This document shows, one piece after another, positions 14,163 to 27,530 of a DNA stretch of 64,000 bases. The notes below the pieces were generated by a model. That model ran no database searches and was not told the origin of the DNA. It worked only from the letters and a program-made list of their open reading frames with translations. How positions within the stretch are numbered: the stretch's first letter is position 1; the number at the start of each line of letters is the position of its first letter. The DNA is from Enoplosus armatus. Its lineage: Eukaryota; Chordata; Actinopteri; Centrarchiformes; Enoplosidae. The translations under genes were made by a program, and so were the position numbers. Location of the stretch: NCBI RefSeq assembly GCF_043641665.1, contig NC_092200.1:8377694-8441693 (forward strand), written 5' to 3'.

Positions 14163-15461
14163 CTCTTAGACTGTATACTACATTATCTTCATTAGCTGCA
14201 AAACCGATGTAATTGAAAATCTCAATTACAGCAATATCAACATGGGCCTCACATGAGCAATATGCTCCCAACACACAATAACAAGTTTATCCTGGCATTT
14301 ATATCCTTGACAGCAATAGAAACCTAGTAAATTGCACTGTGAAGTCTTGTCATCTTGATAGCTTTTGTACTTGTGCATCTCTCTTTTTTGCCTCCTCTGG
14401 CTGAGATTAATTGCTCCTGCAAACAGCAGTGACAACAGCGTTTATGGAGGGAGGGCTACAGATAGGGGATGCCTGTATTTCAGGTCCTCTCTTGGTTTTT
14501 TTTTCCCATTCTCCCTCTGTTCCTGATATTTACCACGTTGCTGTGATTCACCAGAGGAAAAGCACAGAGGGAGCATGTAATGGGAATATGGTAGATATGG
14601 CACTACAGGCAGCTGCCTGCAGGGGTAGAGGAGAGGTGATGTCTCAATTTATGATCCACCTACCATATTTTTCTTAAATTCATCACCCAGATACCACCTG
14701 CTGCCCTTCTGCAACTACTGATGTTTTTGTCACCCACGCAAGTACACTAACTGTAACACTCTGGAGAATCATTTACATGCCGAAATTGTTGTGCTCTTTC
14801 CAAGACGCACAGAAAGTACATATAACAGTAAATGCACAAGGTTTTAACAAACCGTCTTAGAAGCCCAAGTGACTGCACTCCCTAACCTACAAAATTCAAA
14901 TAAGAGCTGAAAGGTCAGAAAAACAGTCGGGATTCTCATGACTGTGCCATTGACCTAATCTTCCTCAAATCAGATTGGCACTGTGTGGACGCAACGGACA
15001 GAGAGTGGAAACGACTGTTCATAATTCATCTCTCTTTCCCACATGTGGGACTTCATCCGAGACAGTGAAAGGTGTCTTTGGAAGTGAATAGGTTTTATTC
15101 TCATCTGAATTAATTCACCTTGTGCATTGTCCGGTTGTACGGTTCTTGAGAGGGGCTCAGGGGATGAGCACTCTAAGATGCTTTAGGAATTCAATGTGCT
15201 TAAACATTGAGACACTAGGATAATGTCCTGAGTTGCTATTGAACTGTGTGTTACCAGATGACTTAATAGACAAGGCTTCAGCTCAATTGACCCTCACTGA
15301 CTGTCAGCTAGACAGCCATTGACAAACTTTCCAATGCACTGAAGCAGTCACCACACTAATTTCTACCATTATTTATGCAATCAGTTTGTCTTTTCATATG
15401 TTTTGGAAAGCTCTTGGGCGTAGAAAAGAATAATAATTCTAATAATAAGAACAATAATAGT

Positions 15462-15600
15462 AAATAAGGGCTGCAATTAATTATTTTATCAGTGAATCTG
15501 TAGATTACTTTTCTATAAATCGGTTGATCTTTCAGTCTATAAATGTCAGAAAATAGTGGAAAATGTTCAGATCTCCAATTGACATATTCAGAGCTGAAAT
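15462..15600 (+). repeat. teleost dispersed repeat, family A, 5' part
   Basis: It starts AGGGCTGCAATTAATTATTT and contains ATGTCAGAAAATAGTGGAAA, a block I recognise from a very common fish repeat with 'gattaatcg' motifs. Other copies in this window lie at 15985-16205, 16206-16420, 32400-32491 and 61208-61920. I cannot assign a library name. Confidence 0.7.
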
Positions 15601-15605
15601 GATCA

Positions 15606-15665
15606 TAATAACAATAAACTGTATTTATACAGCACTTTGGATGGCCTTGAGGAACACCACAGGTC
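15606..15665 (-). mobile_element. L2-like LINE or SINE 3' tail, reverse orientation
   Basis: The reverse complement reads CCAAAGTGCTGTATAAATAC, the 'AAAGTGCTATATAAAT' tail shared by L2-clade LINEs and their SINE partners in fish. Only the tail is present. Confidence 0.5.
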
Positions 15666-15984
15666 AGACAGGGCACACAAAAGGAGGCATAGCCGACTTA
15701 AATGTTCAGTTTCTGTGCTGACGTGAACGTAAACCTGAAATTGATCAAAGATATTAGGATTATTCATAAAAGAAATCAACTTTACGTAAATAATCATCTC
15801 TAAAATGTTGAAATTTAGAAATGCGTTTAAAATCCAGAAGGTCAATGTGAGGTTTATTCAACCTTTATGTAAGTCTTGAAGGATCATTGAGGGCCTCATT
15901 TTCAACAATGTTTCTTAAGAAGTGGGTGCACTACTGCGTGTCTAAGGCTGGAGGGAACACAGCTAGTGGGCAGAGAGCTATTTA

Positions 15985-16205
15985 CAATGTCAATGTTAAT
16001 TAATCGATTAGAAAAATAGCTGATTCTAGCCTTTCAAATGTGAAGGTTTCCTGTTCTTCTTTGTTTTATATGAAAGTAAACTGAACATCTTTGGGTTTAG
16101 AATTGTTGTTCGAACAAGACAAGCTTTTTAAAAAAGTTATCTTTGACTCTGGGAACTTTTGTCGGCCATTTTTATCTATTTTCTGACATTTTAGACCAAA
16201 CGATT
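15985..16205 (-). repeat. teleost dispersed repeat, family A, inverted copy
   Basis: Runs from TTAATTAATCGATTAG to a segment whose reverse complement reads TCGTTTGGTCTAAAATGTCA. It is the same family as at 61658-61920 but in reverse. Confidence 0.7.
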
Positions 16206-16420
16206 ATAAGGCGTATTATGTTTCCTATTCGGTCCCAAAAAATATATTTTACAATAACAAATAGAGAAAAGCACTAAATCCTCACATTGGGTAGCTAAAA
16301 TCAGCAAATGTTTAACATTCTTACTCGATAAATGACAACTGACTGATTATCGAAATCGGTGAAAACATTTCTGTGGATTGACTAATAACTTATTGGACCA
16401 ATCGTTTCAACCCTGACAAG
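16206..16420 (+). repeat. teleost dispersed repeat, family A, 3' part
   Basis: Contains CACTAAATCCTCACATTGGG and ends TTGGACCAATCGTTTCAACC, the 3' half of family A. It probably belongs with the 5' part at 15462-15600, the two being separated by later insertions. Confidence 0.65.
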
Positions 16421-17600
16421 AATTGTATAATTGTTTCTTACTCAGATTATGATTGTGGCTTATGTTTGCCTTTACCATTCACAATGTCTATGATGAGTCA
16501 GTCCCCGGGATTTGCAAGCTGATTCAATAATGTGAGAGCAAAGTGCTTGTGGTGCTGTCGTTTATCAGACACAAAGAGCAGGATGAGAGCCAATTCCGTT
16601 CCTTTTCCACCTGATGTTGTCTCTCGGGACCGCAATTTTGGTAGATAAGTGTCCTTATCCTTGGGTGATACGGGACCCACCTTGAGAAAAATCCCTCACA
16701 TTCTATTATGCCTCTGCCATCCAGACAACACCTAGAGCCACGGTTACTACAGACATCCATCATATCTCCCTGGACACAAACGCAGAGAAGATAAACCAAG
16801 CCTCCTCCATGACCATTCATCTCTTCTTCTGCTTGTGCAGTCTCCTCTGATCTTCTAGAAAGCCGGACGGACTGAATAACAATTCTCTTTGACATCACTT
16901 CCCAACTATTCTCTCTCTCTGCTTCTGCAAAGAAACTGACACCAATATGAATCTTCAAGGGGAAATATGTTGCGGATTTAAGTTTATTACAAAAGATATG
17001 GGCCGTTCAGTTTGTTTATGAGAAGAGAGCGGAGAATAAAAACACATCATTTTTTATGCTTCTGTCAAAGACATCAGTGATTCCCAAATTGTCGCTGCGC
17101 CTCATAAAAACATTTACTTGTACTTTGCAGATGAAGCTCATTTCTGATCACAAATTCACTGAAGGCACAGAAATACACAAGGCAGCCACATTAAGCCAGC
17201 GAATGTGCACTGCTGTTTATCCCCCCTGCTCCCCCTTACCCGACCCACCCCCCCTCCGACCCGCTTTCAAGCCCCAGTGGCATTCTCCTATTCAGCTGAT
17301 GAAAGAGATTGCTTGGGTCTTGCACTAATGAATTGGCATTATTATTAAATGATGTTTGTAAATTATGACCCAGTTTGCTCCCAATGAATGGCTCAGAAAC
17401 TCAAAACCCACATCGTCAATTAGGAGTGCACAGCCACTGCGAGCAGTTAGTCGGGGAGTTAAACTGGATTTTTGGATGCAGGTTGGAGTTTGGAGATTCC
17501 ATTCGCAGCTCACTGGCGCTGCCTTGTGGTCTGAAGACAAAAGACATTCAAACTTTTCAAATAAATGCTCTCTTAACTGCAATACATTGACTTGGTAAAC

Positions 17601-17624
17601 ATTATTATTATTATTTTATTATTA
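17601..17624. repeat. (ATT)n tract
   Basis: ATT units with one interruption. Confidence 0.9.
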
Positions 17625-19639
17625 GAAGCGATTCCTGCTCTTTGACGTAAACAATCAATAAAACAGCAGGTTATATGTAAAGAAAATTATTTATGTTTAT
17701 TATATCTATACAGAGATTAAATGCCATGAGAATATTTTGTTGGCCAAAATATCTAAAGGCAAGGATTAACACATTTAAAAAAAAATGCGTGCTTGAAATT
17801 CTAATTGTCACTCACACTTCATTAGGACTGATTTTTTGTCCCGTCCTCAGCCACGAGGGGGAAGAAGAGTGGAACAGATGCAAGCTTCTCATCTCACTGA
17901 TCAAATGTGTCTTTTTCATTTGAAATTCTACTTTGTCGTTAATGATGTTGACAACAACTTCAGTCAACTTTTGATAATTCTGATGAATGAGCAAATGTTA
18001 ATTAGTCTTTTGATCCAAATGGTTTTCAGAAGCATATTTTCTTTTTTTAAACTCTCTCCCTGTAATGTGTTGATTATCTTGTGTAAGAATGATGGAATTT
18101 CACACTTGCAAGCAACATATTTAAAATCAAGTGTGTCCAAACTTTGAACTGTATAAGATAACATTTGAAACATTCTTTAAGTCTTATAGTCAAGTTTTAG
18201 TTATTAAGATGTGTTCATATTTTTATGATGACAGTCCTGTACCTGTGTGAATTAAAAGCGTTTTGTTTAGTGTGTAATTAGACCTCATGTTTGACGTCAA
18301 ATTGACCCCAAACAACTACAACTATGAGCACACAAATGAGGCACCAGTTCCATGTGTGCAATTTTACGGTGTTTAAACTACACATGCCACTGCTTCTCTC
18401 CTCCTGCTTCCCCCCCTTTAGCTTGGACAGCTGTGCACTAAAATGAGTATGGGGTTGATGTGATGGAACAAACTAAGCACACTCTGGGATCTCGTCGTTT
18501 ATTCAGAGGTAGTCAGAGACGCATTGGACTGCAAACATCCCTCTGACTATGTTGATAGGCCATGCGTCCACCTGTGTTTCGTCACTGGGGCTTTATGAGT
18601 TAGGCTGCTTTGTATCATGCAACTGGGACTTGTATGTTCTGTATGAGTCTACCACATGTCAAATCAGCACCATTAAACAATTGTAGAGGTCATGAGCAGA
18701 CCTCCTGTGTGTCCAAAGAGGAGGCCGCTGCTCTTCCTTCTGGCAGTTTAAGATAGCCAACATAACAAGAAAATATATTTGTTACATACACTTGAATAAA
18801 ATTTTAATTGCCATCATTTTCTCCGTCGAACCTAGGTTTCAGAAACACTAAATCTCCTGAGAGTGAAGGTTTAGTCTTACAGTGTTGCATTATTGGCTAC
18901 ATTCCACTCCCATACTTCACCGACCAGATGTCTGTCCCACGCAGCAGAAAGGCTGTAGAGTGTTTCCAGCCCTAATGTATGACTGCTCACAGAACTCTCC
19001 CTCGCACATTATTTTAAACTTCCAGAGAATTTATCCTTCTTTATCAGCGCTGAGTCACAATATCAGTTTAGGGGGAGTAATTCTTCGGGAAAAGACGTCA
19101 TTCTCTGGAGTCTTTTTGGCCTCTCTGTGAATATGTATTTCACTCTTGGTATTCATATTCATTTCTGCATCTGCGACTCGGCCCCATTTAAATTCCACAG
19201 TATTTCATCAGATTGCAGTAATAACACCATTCAATTTGGCATTTAGCTTTATGTTCCGCCCGTGTGCGGGACATAATGGAAGAAAAACTCACTTAATGCC
19301 TATTTTTGTGGCTCAACCCTGCAATTTGACGAGGCTGGATTACAGCGCATCTCTGTAAATAGCAGTCGGGAAAATACCGAAATCATGCCGTCATTTCAGG
19401 GCTCTTATAATTTTCTTTATGCTGCTTCAAAGTGCCTCAAATGAAATTATATTATCACAGGGCCTCCTTATCTGTGGATCCCCATGAGCTGCGAGGTTGC
19501 CGCTTGTGTCATATTTGACTTTCACTCAGAGGTCTGGGTGTCGGTGAACCCTGACCATCTCCACTGTAGATGAATTTCACAGCTTTGTCAAATCCAGACA
19601 TAGCAGCAGTGTGGGACTGGAGGGTGGGTGAGGAGGGCC

Positions 19640-19651
19640 GGGGGGGGGGGG
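19640..19651. repeat. G homopolymer (12)
   Basis: Twelve consecutive G bases following a G-rich segment. Confidence 0.95.
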
Positions 19652-22574
19652 TCACATTCCAGACCCACTGAGGCTAAAGGGAAATGATGTCACCCTCGCC
19701 CAGACTACCATGACTCATTAGTTTCAGGCTGTGCTTTAATGTTGCCCTACATTTGGGCCTCTGGCAGTTACAACTGTCTTGGCAGTGCCACAGTTACTCT
19801 TATGAGGAAATAACACCTTGGCCATAACATTTCTCTCCCAACACCCATTTCCATGTTTTTTCTTTTCTGCATGAAAAACAAGCCACGGTTCTGATCATGC
19901 TTGTCTAGGGTGCAGACTACAAACTGACTTCTCTCACAGCTCTCTTATGAAGCACATTTTAGTGCCTTGTTAGCAAGCTGTAAGTGTGTACCTCATGCGA
20001 TACATTCCTGTCTGCAACACTGGAGAGTGGCACAAATTTAGAGCAATATGCAGGATGAATGATTTTGGCGTTTGACACAGGAGGCAAGGTCCCGCAAGCT
20101 AAATGTTTTTCATTCCATCATGGCTCGCTTGAGAGCCATTTGAGATCATTATGGCTAATGTACATATCATTTTCTTGCAAACTCTCTGGATATTTGCATT
20201 GTGAGTTGTGCAGTTGCATTGCTAAGCTTAAGTGAAAAAAAACATACACATGAATAAATAGCCAGGTATAAAAACATTTACTGACTTCTTGTTTATTTTG
20301 ACTCTGTACAATGGAACATGAGATCAGATAGAGCGGCAAACCACTAAACCGACACAACATACATGCAGCAATAAGGGAATTCCTTGTGGAGGTAGACGGT
20401 GAGATTTCAGTAGCAGAATCAGCACATTGTGGGTGGGACAGAAGGCAATCAACACACTCAACGCTGGGTGGCCGTATGTGTACATTTAACTGGCTTCCTG
20501 TGCAAGTGAAAATTATAGGAAATTGTGTGTGAATATGCACGTGGGCAAACATACAGCAACCACTGATTGACCCCAGTTATTTGAGCCTACTGACTAAATC
20601 AAATGAGTGCCTTGAAAGAGTCCTTGTATGTGAGGAGATGAGTGTGGGTAGTGTAGTGTTGCCTGTCTACAGCATGTTCTTGCAGATTATCATGCCTCTA
20701 TGCCACACTTGTGGATCTAATGATTTGCTCAAAAGAGGAACAGTATATTTGGTACATTTGAATGTTGTTTTGTTGGAGGAAAATCATCTGTGTGGTTAAA
20801 ATGTTTAAAATCCCATGGTAGTATTTTACCCATGAGACTTGTCCTGTTTTCTTGCTCATTTATACAAATAAATTGATCTTTGATAATGACAGCTAGACAC
20901 TACTTGGAATAATTATAAAGCTCCAAGGGAAACTACAGAACAGTACTCTCTCCCAATTCGTTTGAAGTGCACATGGGAACCCCCTCCAATGGTATGTTTC
21001 TACAAGACATATGAATAAAGTCAAGGCAGCTTGTGAAGAAATTTATGATAAAGGATTTCGGGGTTAGTCTTGAGATGATGGATGTTCCAGATCACCTTCC
21101 AGTTCAAGTTTGGGTTGATCACCTGCAGCTCTGTCAGAAAGAGCTGCCTAACCAGAAGAGATGACTTTCCCAAATACAACATACACTAGTCCAGCTGTTT
21201 TATGAGAATTCACAAGCACGCCAGCATAAAGACAAGTGATGAATTATGAGGCTTTCTCAAGAGACTGCATGATGCTTTACAGGTGGAGACCTGTAAGTCC
21301 TCCTTTTTTGCTAGCAAATCTTTAATTTTACTATCTTTTGTATTGTCACTGTCATCAATGTTGTCTTCCTTCAAAGGTGCATTTCCTTAAATCTAACAGA
21401 CTTTAAATGGACAAGATGATCTGCAATCTGTATGACAACACGATTTTGTTTTTATGCCTTGTAGGCCTCGTGCCAGCAGGCTGTAAGAGGCTCAGAATCA
21501 AGAGATGTAGCAGGCGGAAGTGTCGTTGAATAATGCTGCCAAGTTCCAGGGTACATTTGGGCTGAACTGTTACAAGCCCCAGTAGCAGAAAGATATGCGC
21601 GATCGGAGGTTAGGAGCCCTGTTTGTCAGGCTTTGCTCAAGTAAAGCTATATGTACAAAAGTGGAAACATGTGTACATCTGCAGTGTGCACACTAATAAA
21701 TCATAGATATTGTGGAATCTTGCCACATGAATAAGCTCACTGGCTACTCCCAATCCACATAGCAGAAAATATCAAACAATATGCAATGAGTATTTTTAAC
21801 ATTTTTAATCACTGGTCTCACATGCTATTACAGCACTAGTTTAAGAAGAGAACATGGTGGAGAGGGAAGAGACAAGATCCAGGAAGAGATCTGAGAGAGA
21901 GAGGAGGACTTTGACCTTGTGAACCGGTCTCAGGCTTTGCATTCCTGGGAGGTTGTGTTGCTCGAGAGAGCTGTGTGATTTCTAGCTTTCACAACTCGCC
22001 TTGGTTTCCAACCTCTGTGTTTATGTGTGCGTTGGGGGGAGAAGGGAGGGTAAGGGCCAGGGTGGGGCTCCCGTGGGTGCTCCATAATGACCACCACTTG
22101 ACTTTGGCATTGTGCTCGGCACTTGTTTCTCAACTAAACCCTGACCTTCAAAGACTAAATTTACTCTGCCATCTTATAGAGAGGACCCACTGCTAAGTCT
22201 GAGTTTACTCTGTAATTGTATGAAACAACCCTAATATTACACAGAGCAGCACCTGGCAGATACAGCAGCAATGCAGTTCATCTCCTGCCAGCACAAACAA
22301 GATGAAATAGCTAACATAGACAATGAAGTCATTCTCTGATAAGGATCAAATGTTCACTTGATTGCAGTTGGACTGAGATATTTACTGTGATACAAAACAC
22401 TTGCTTTCTGACATTAATTGGTAAAGATGGACATCATTGCAAGTGTAATATACTTGGTCATGGAAAGCACATGCCTGGCAAACACATGGTTCCAAAATGA
22501 TGTATACTCATGAATTTGGTGATCCCCTGACTTTAATTCCTGCACCACGATGAGGTACACGTTTGTTGATTTGA

Positions 22575-22668
22575 GCGAAATGCCTCAGTAGCACACTGAC
22601 GTTTGCATTTAGCTCAGTACAGCCTCACAGAGCCGCTAGCGTGGCTGTAGACTCTTAGTCTAGTTAAT
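22575..22668 (+). repeat. teleost dispersed repeat, family B fragment
   Basis: Contains CAGCCTCACAGAGCCGCTAG and GTGGCTGTAGACTCTTAGTC, shared with the copy at about 32173-32336. It is a common fish repeat whose library name I cannot give. Confidence 0.65.
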
Positions 22669-23989
22669 TTATTTATTTTGGGAGTGTGATCACACTATAA
22701 CCACAATGACAGTTGGCTCAGATTTCACCCGTTTCTTCAACATTTTGTGTTAAAAACCTGAAACCACTCTGTGGTTTATATCAGCTGTCTTGCTCTGTTT
22801 ATGGAAAAAAATGGATATCTTTATGCATCTTTTTTTAGATTCTGGGGCGAAACTGGCAAAAAGGGAAAAAAATATTTATTCAATTGTCTTACAGAAAATC
22901 ACTCATGCAGTATTTGTATGCATGGCGTGTATCTTTCTGGGCATATCTTGCTCATGAAATCTGATATTAAAGTATTGCATGGCTAGTTACACTTGACCCA
23001 GGTCATAAATTATCCCTCTATGTAAACTTGTGAAAGTCAAAACAAAAAGAGGGTTATGGCGGGGTGCCTAGACAGAGGCAGAATGCCACAACACTGGGCT
23101 ACAGACCACAACGTCCAGTGTTGTTCATGCAACAGAGGTATCCAAGGGAAAAAAAATCCCTCACTTGCGGTTGGTCTTTTAAGTTGGAGCCAGAGAGCCA
23201 ATTAAAAGGATTAGGGTGGATCACCACTGGTTTTGTCTCAATGTGCTGTGGTTACCAGATTGCCAGTCTGCTGCTGTATTGCTTCTGGCTCCTCAGAGGG
23301 CAACAAGTTCACATGGATGGCTCAAAACAAACACGCCCCCACTGAGGGATTCTTCGTATCTGATAGGACTTGAAGAAGAAGTGCTAACTACAAATCCAGC
23401 AAGAGCCACACAACCGAGAACATACAATTATATCATACCGATGGATAGACAGGCACTGGGAGAAAGCTTTCTATGGCAGGAGGTCAAGAGCAATGGTGGG
23501 AATGCGCTCATGTCACAAACACTGCTAGAACCATGTTCTTTTTCTCTTTCTCAGTGAATGAAGTACAGCCTGTCCTGCTGCAACTACAAAAAATAAAAGA
23601 GTTTTAGTTTTAGATATAGAAGAAAAAAATTAACCCTTTTGCGTCTGCAAGTAACAGTGATCTTCCATACTCCTTAGACAGCTACCCGACACAACGCACA
23701 CAGGCTGCACCACTCAATCAAATGCCTTTTGTTATAGATGGTGAAGGTAAGGGTAAAAATCATACACAGCCTGTGAAAAATGTTTACCTGCAAGGCTGAA
23801 TTCTGGCACAAGTCTGGCATAAGGGACTGAACAAGTTGGTGATCATGGCGGCGCATAAGACAGGTGGACCTCTGCTATGTTGTGGTGTTTAGTTTATGCT
23901 AAAACCTCTAGTAGATTTCGATTTATGAATCATAGCCTACATAAAATCCTACCTCCTATGGCAGAAACTAAATAAAAAGTGTCAAACAG

Positions 23990-23991
<2 letters not shown>

Positions 23992-24034
<43 letters not shown>
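23992..24034. repeat. (AT)n microsatellite
   Basis: About 21 uninterrupted dinucleotide units. Confidence 0.98.
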
Positions 24035-24038
<4 letters not shown>

Positions 24039-24342
24039 CTCACTGTTCCCAAACACCAGATTCTCATGATGTATCATGGACATGGTTAGCGTGGGTGGCC
24101 ATCTCCAACACTGTGCCAAAAAACACAGCGAGAAAGTGGAGTGCCTGTAAACAAACAGATACAAAGTTTGTTGACAGACATCAACAAACATTGCAGCAAG
24201 TAGCATTATCTGAGATGTGGGCTTCACTGCCTGTTTAAAGAAACGTCAGCACAGACATTTCATTGCTTCCTGTCAATGGGCAACATTTCACATATTTCCT
24301 TATTTTGTATATGTGAACACTGTCCAAATGTGTGATTTAGGA

Positions 24343-24390
24343 GCCTATACAGTTGTGCTCATATAGCTGCTTAAATGCAACTGTATAGGC
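24343..24390. repeat. 13-bp perfect inverted repeat (hairpin)
   Basis: GCCTATACAGTTG at 24343-24355 is followed after 22 bases by its exact reverse complement at 24378-24390. It could fold as a stem-loop or be the remnant of a small palindromic element. Confidence 0.8.
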
Positions 24391-24855
24391 AGTGAGACGA
24401 GATCCTGCAAGTAAAATTGTATTGTCTTTTTTTACTTTTGTCCTTTCTGGCATGGATGTTGATGTTACTTGTGGTGCCATGAGAGAACAAGAGAAATCAG
24501 TGTTGCAGCAATCATCGTGAATCAGTAAACAGTATATTTTTATTAACCAATTTCAGTTTTGCTTGCAGTTTATTGCTTCCTAAGGATCCATATACATGCA
24601 TTTTCTCTTCATTTCATCATAGCTTGCACTTGTCATATAAAAGATTGATTCATTGTGATACGAAGCAGAACCTCTTCTGACCATGATATTGCTTCCAGAC
24701 TCCTCACCTCACAAACTGTTCGACATCCACCTTAAAAATGGCACAGACAGTCTGTACCCACACGGGGGCTCTGGGGGTCTGAACACCGGCCTCCTGTTGC
24801 TCCTCCCTCTGCACCCATATTGACCTAAGATACGTAACCTCTACATATACTAGGG

Positions 24856-24879
24856 CACACACACACACACACACACACA
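24856..24879. repeat. (CA)n microsatellite
   Basis: Twelve uninterrupted CA units, followed by a GACACACC extension. Confidence 0.97.
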
Positions 24880-27379
24880 GACACACCCTGACATCAGAAC
24901 ACTCTACACTACCGTTCTTTCATCTTCAGTTCAACTTGCAAAGTTGAGGAGCAAAACCAGACTAAACACACTGAAGGATCTTTCAGAAATAGCTTGTAAA
25001 AGGCACGTTGTGTGACTTATATTTTTCTCTGCTCACTATAAACGGAGCTTCTGTGGCTTTTGACAACTCTCCATCCTCCATCCGTCTTTCATTCCGCTTT
25101 TGTCTTTTCCATAAATCAATATGTGTCTGGGAGTGTGGGGCTGCTGATTGTTTTTACAGAGCGTTGCTGTGTAATTTGGCTAAATGGCACTTGCACCCAG
25201 TTTACTTTGAGATGAGTAAACAGTCTGGCTGGTAAAAAGGGAGTGTGCTGATAGTCTTAAAGCATACAATCAGGTATAATTGGTATTGTGGACTGTGGAC
25301 TTATTTGATTACTTATCTGGGAGATAGGCATGATGGCAGGCTTGTAATAATAAGTACTATTTTGGTTAAATTATACAATATGGATCACGTTCACTAAATC
25401 ACATTCTACCTGACATGTCTGATACATGATATCAGTATGAGAGAGAAAAATGAACAGGGCCTTTGCATACTCAGATTCTCATGGGCATTTTCAAAGAGCC
25501 CAATAAAGTTTACTAAAAAAAAACAAAAAACTTTTACAGTGTGTTAGAACTGCTCCTTTTGCCAGACTCAGTGGTTTTTAAGTTGTTAAAATTAAAGAAT
25601 TAAAGACTCCTTCTCTTCAGCTGGCAAAGCACTTAAACTTGCCTTATGATGATATAAATATATACAGGTTTTAAGCAAAAAGCAGATGTATACAGAATCA
25701 GAACTGTTTTATATTATATATTATATATTTTTCATCTTTTCATTCTCTTTATTTTTCTATATCTTTACATACTAATTTAATGGAATAGACATAAAAAAGA
25801 ACCAAGGAAACAACAAACCTGATATAACTGCATAAAATACTAAACAAACAAAATAAAGATAAAAAAAAAGTTGAAAATAAGTAAGTATGGTGTTCTCTTT
25901 GTTTGCTTTGCACTATTGCAAATGTAAAGATGGAGCTCATCATGAACCTGTAATAGTGGAACCTACTGACATTGCTCATGTAGCTGCCCTAAACACATTT
26001 TTTGTTTTATGCATCTTTATTTAATTCTCAATTTCCTTTGGTTGGAAGCAGGTACCAAAACAAGTGTCAAAACAACAGCAGGCCTCATACTTCATCATCC
26101 CCATTTTTTAAGGAATGTTAAAAATGGAGACGCTCTGCAGAGGCCTCATACTGCCAAGTAGCCATTTACATGGCTATTGCTTGTTTCAAGCTTTCAGACA
26201 TTCCTGTATTAAATGTATTTTGCTCTCTCACACAGTTCCTAGAATTCTTTGTTCCCTGAAGTCCCATTTGTATGAAATTTAAATTGTAGTAAAAAAAGAA
26301 ACATGCACACGCACTCAATTGCATCCATGCCCAGCTGTATTGAACGTTTCCTCACTGTATACGTGTTCTATCCCAGTACTTTTCCACGAATGTCTGACTC
26401 ACAATTGCACTGTGCCTGAACCCAAATACCCCCCCACCCCTCGGCCCTCCTCTCCAAACATAATTTGAAGAAATGTACACATCACACACATGGTTGGCCT
26501 GCTTCATATGATGCCTTTTGGATCAATTAGTTGCATTGCATTCAACACTGGAACTACTTAATTTGTTGGTTTAAACTAGATTTCAAATAAGGGACTTTTT
26601 CTATTTAGCATATAGTATCTGTTTCAAAACTATTGCACAAGAAGAACAATAAATGACTTAATGGATAAGGCTGATGATATTCTATATTGTTACTGTCAAT
26701 GAATCCCAGAAAAAAACCAACAATGAATTGATTCTACTAACCTGCCTGCGTAGCCGAAGCCTGATACAGCTTATTCGTCTGTTCAATACACCTCCATTGT
26801 GTCAAAAACGATTAAAATCCCATCAGTGAGCTACATCATTGCATTGGGTGACATGTTTCTTCATTATGATTAACAACAGCCATTAACATAGTTGTTTATT
26901 TTGAGTCAGTAGTGGTGCTAAAATACTTAGGTGTTTTAATGTGTACCTGAAAAAAGTTCTCAACAAAAGTACTATTTTCTCCCGTTTGACTAACTTTGGT
27001 AAAAACAACAGTGCCCAGCTGTTTCAGGAAATTAAAAAGGAAAAGAGGAAATTAAAATGTGTAAATTGAAACTATATATTTGTGACCCTTTTTTATTTAT
27101 TGATATCTTCAGTAGGAACAAATGGACTTTGTGGCCAGAGAGCCACATGCTAATGTCAATGACTTAACAATATTAGTAGAGCCACTGACAGCGTGTAATG
27201 TGATATGTTGTTTAACTTGGACAGTGCATCATGTTTTCACCTTCTGAGCCAGTATCTAAGAAGGCGAGACAAAAGTAAACAAGACTATAAATAAATATGT
27301 ATTAGCATCTTTTAAAACTTTATTTAATATGTTGCTGGATTTTATCTCCCACTCATTTTACAATTTGAACTTTATTTTA

Positions 27380-27530
27380 TTCCCCAGTGTTTTTATGTTA
27401 TTTAATCCTTCTGTTGTTTTTATGGTTATTTTTGGTTTTTTATCTGCTGTTCTTTTTCTGCAAAGCACTTTGTAACCTTGTTAAGAAAAGTGCTGTACAA
27501 AAAAAAGTCTTATTCATATCATTATTAGAA
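27380..27530 (+). mobile_element. L2-clade LINE or SINE 3' tail
   Basis: A T-rich lead-in is followed by GCAAAGCACTTTGTAACCTT and AGAAAAGTGCTGTACAAA. This is the typical 3' tail of fish L2-type LINEs or tail-sharing SINEs. No reverse transcriptase sequence precedes it, so it is a 5'-truncated copy. Confidence 0.6.

Larger units (their letters stand above)
13523..22560. other. intergenic region with repeat cluster
   Basis: No coding gene is supported. Features are a (TG)n microsatellite at 14143-14162, the nested repeat cluster at 15462-16420, an ATT tract at 17601-17624, C-rich DNA at 17221-17272 and a 12-base G run at 19640-19651. Low-complexity-free stretches near 17040-17200 and 19060-19560 could be conserved non-coding elements. 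Confidence 0.65.

Noticed and set aside
16524..16958. 144-codon minus-strand open frame
   Set aside because: No recognisable domain or signal, no splice context, low similarity to any known family. It is best explained as chance or as an open non-coding element.
20118..20552. 144-codon minus-strand open frame
   Set aside because: The translation is low in structure and matches no family I know; it has no neighbouring exons.
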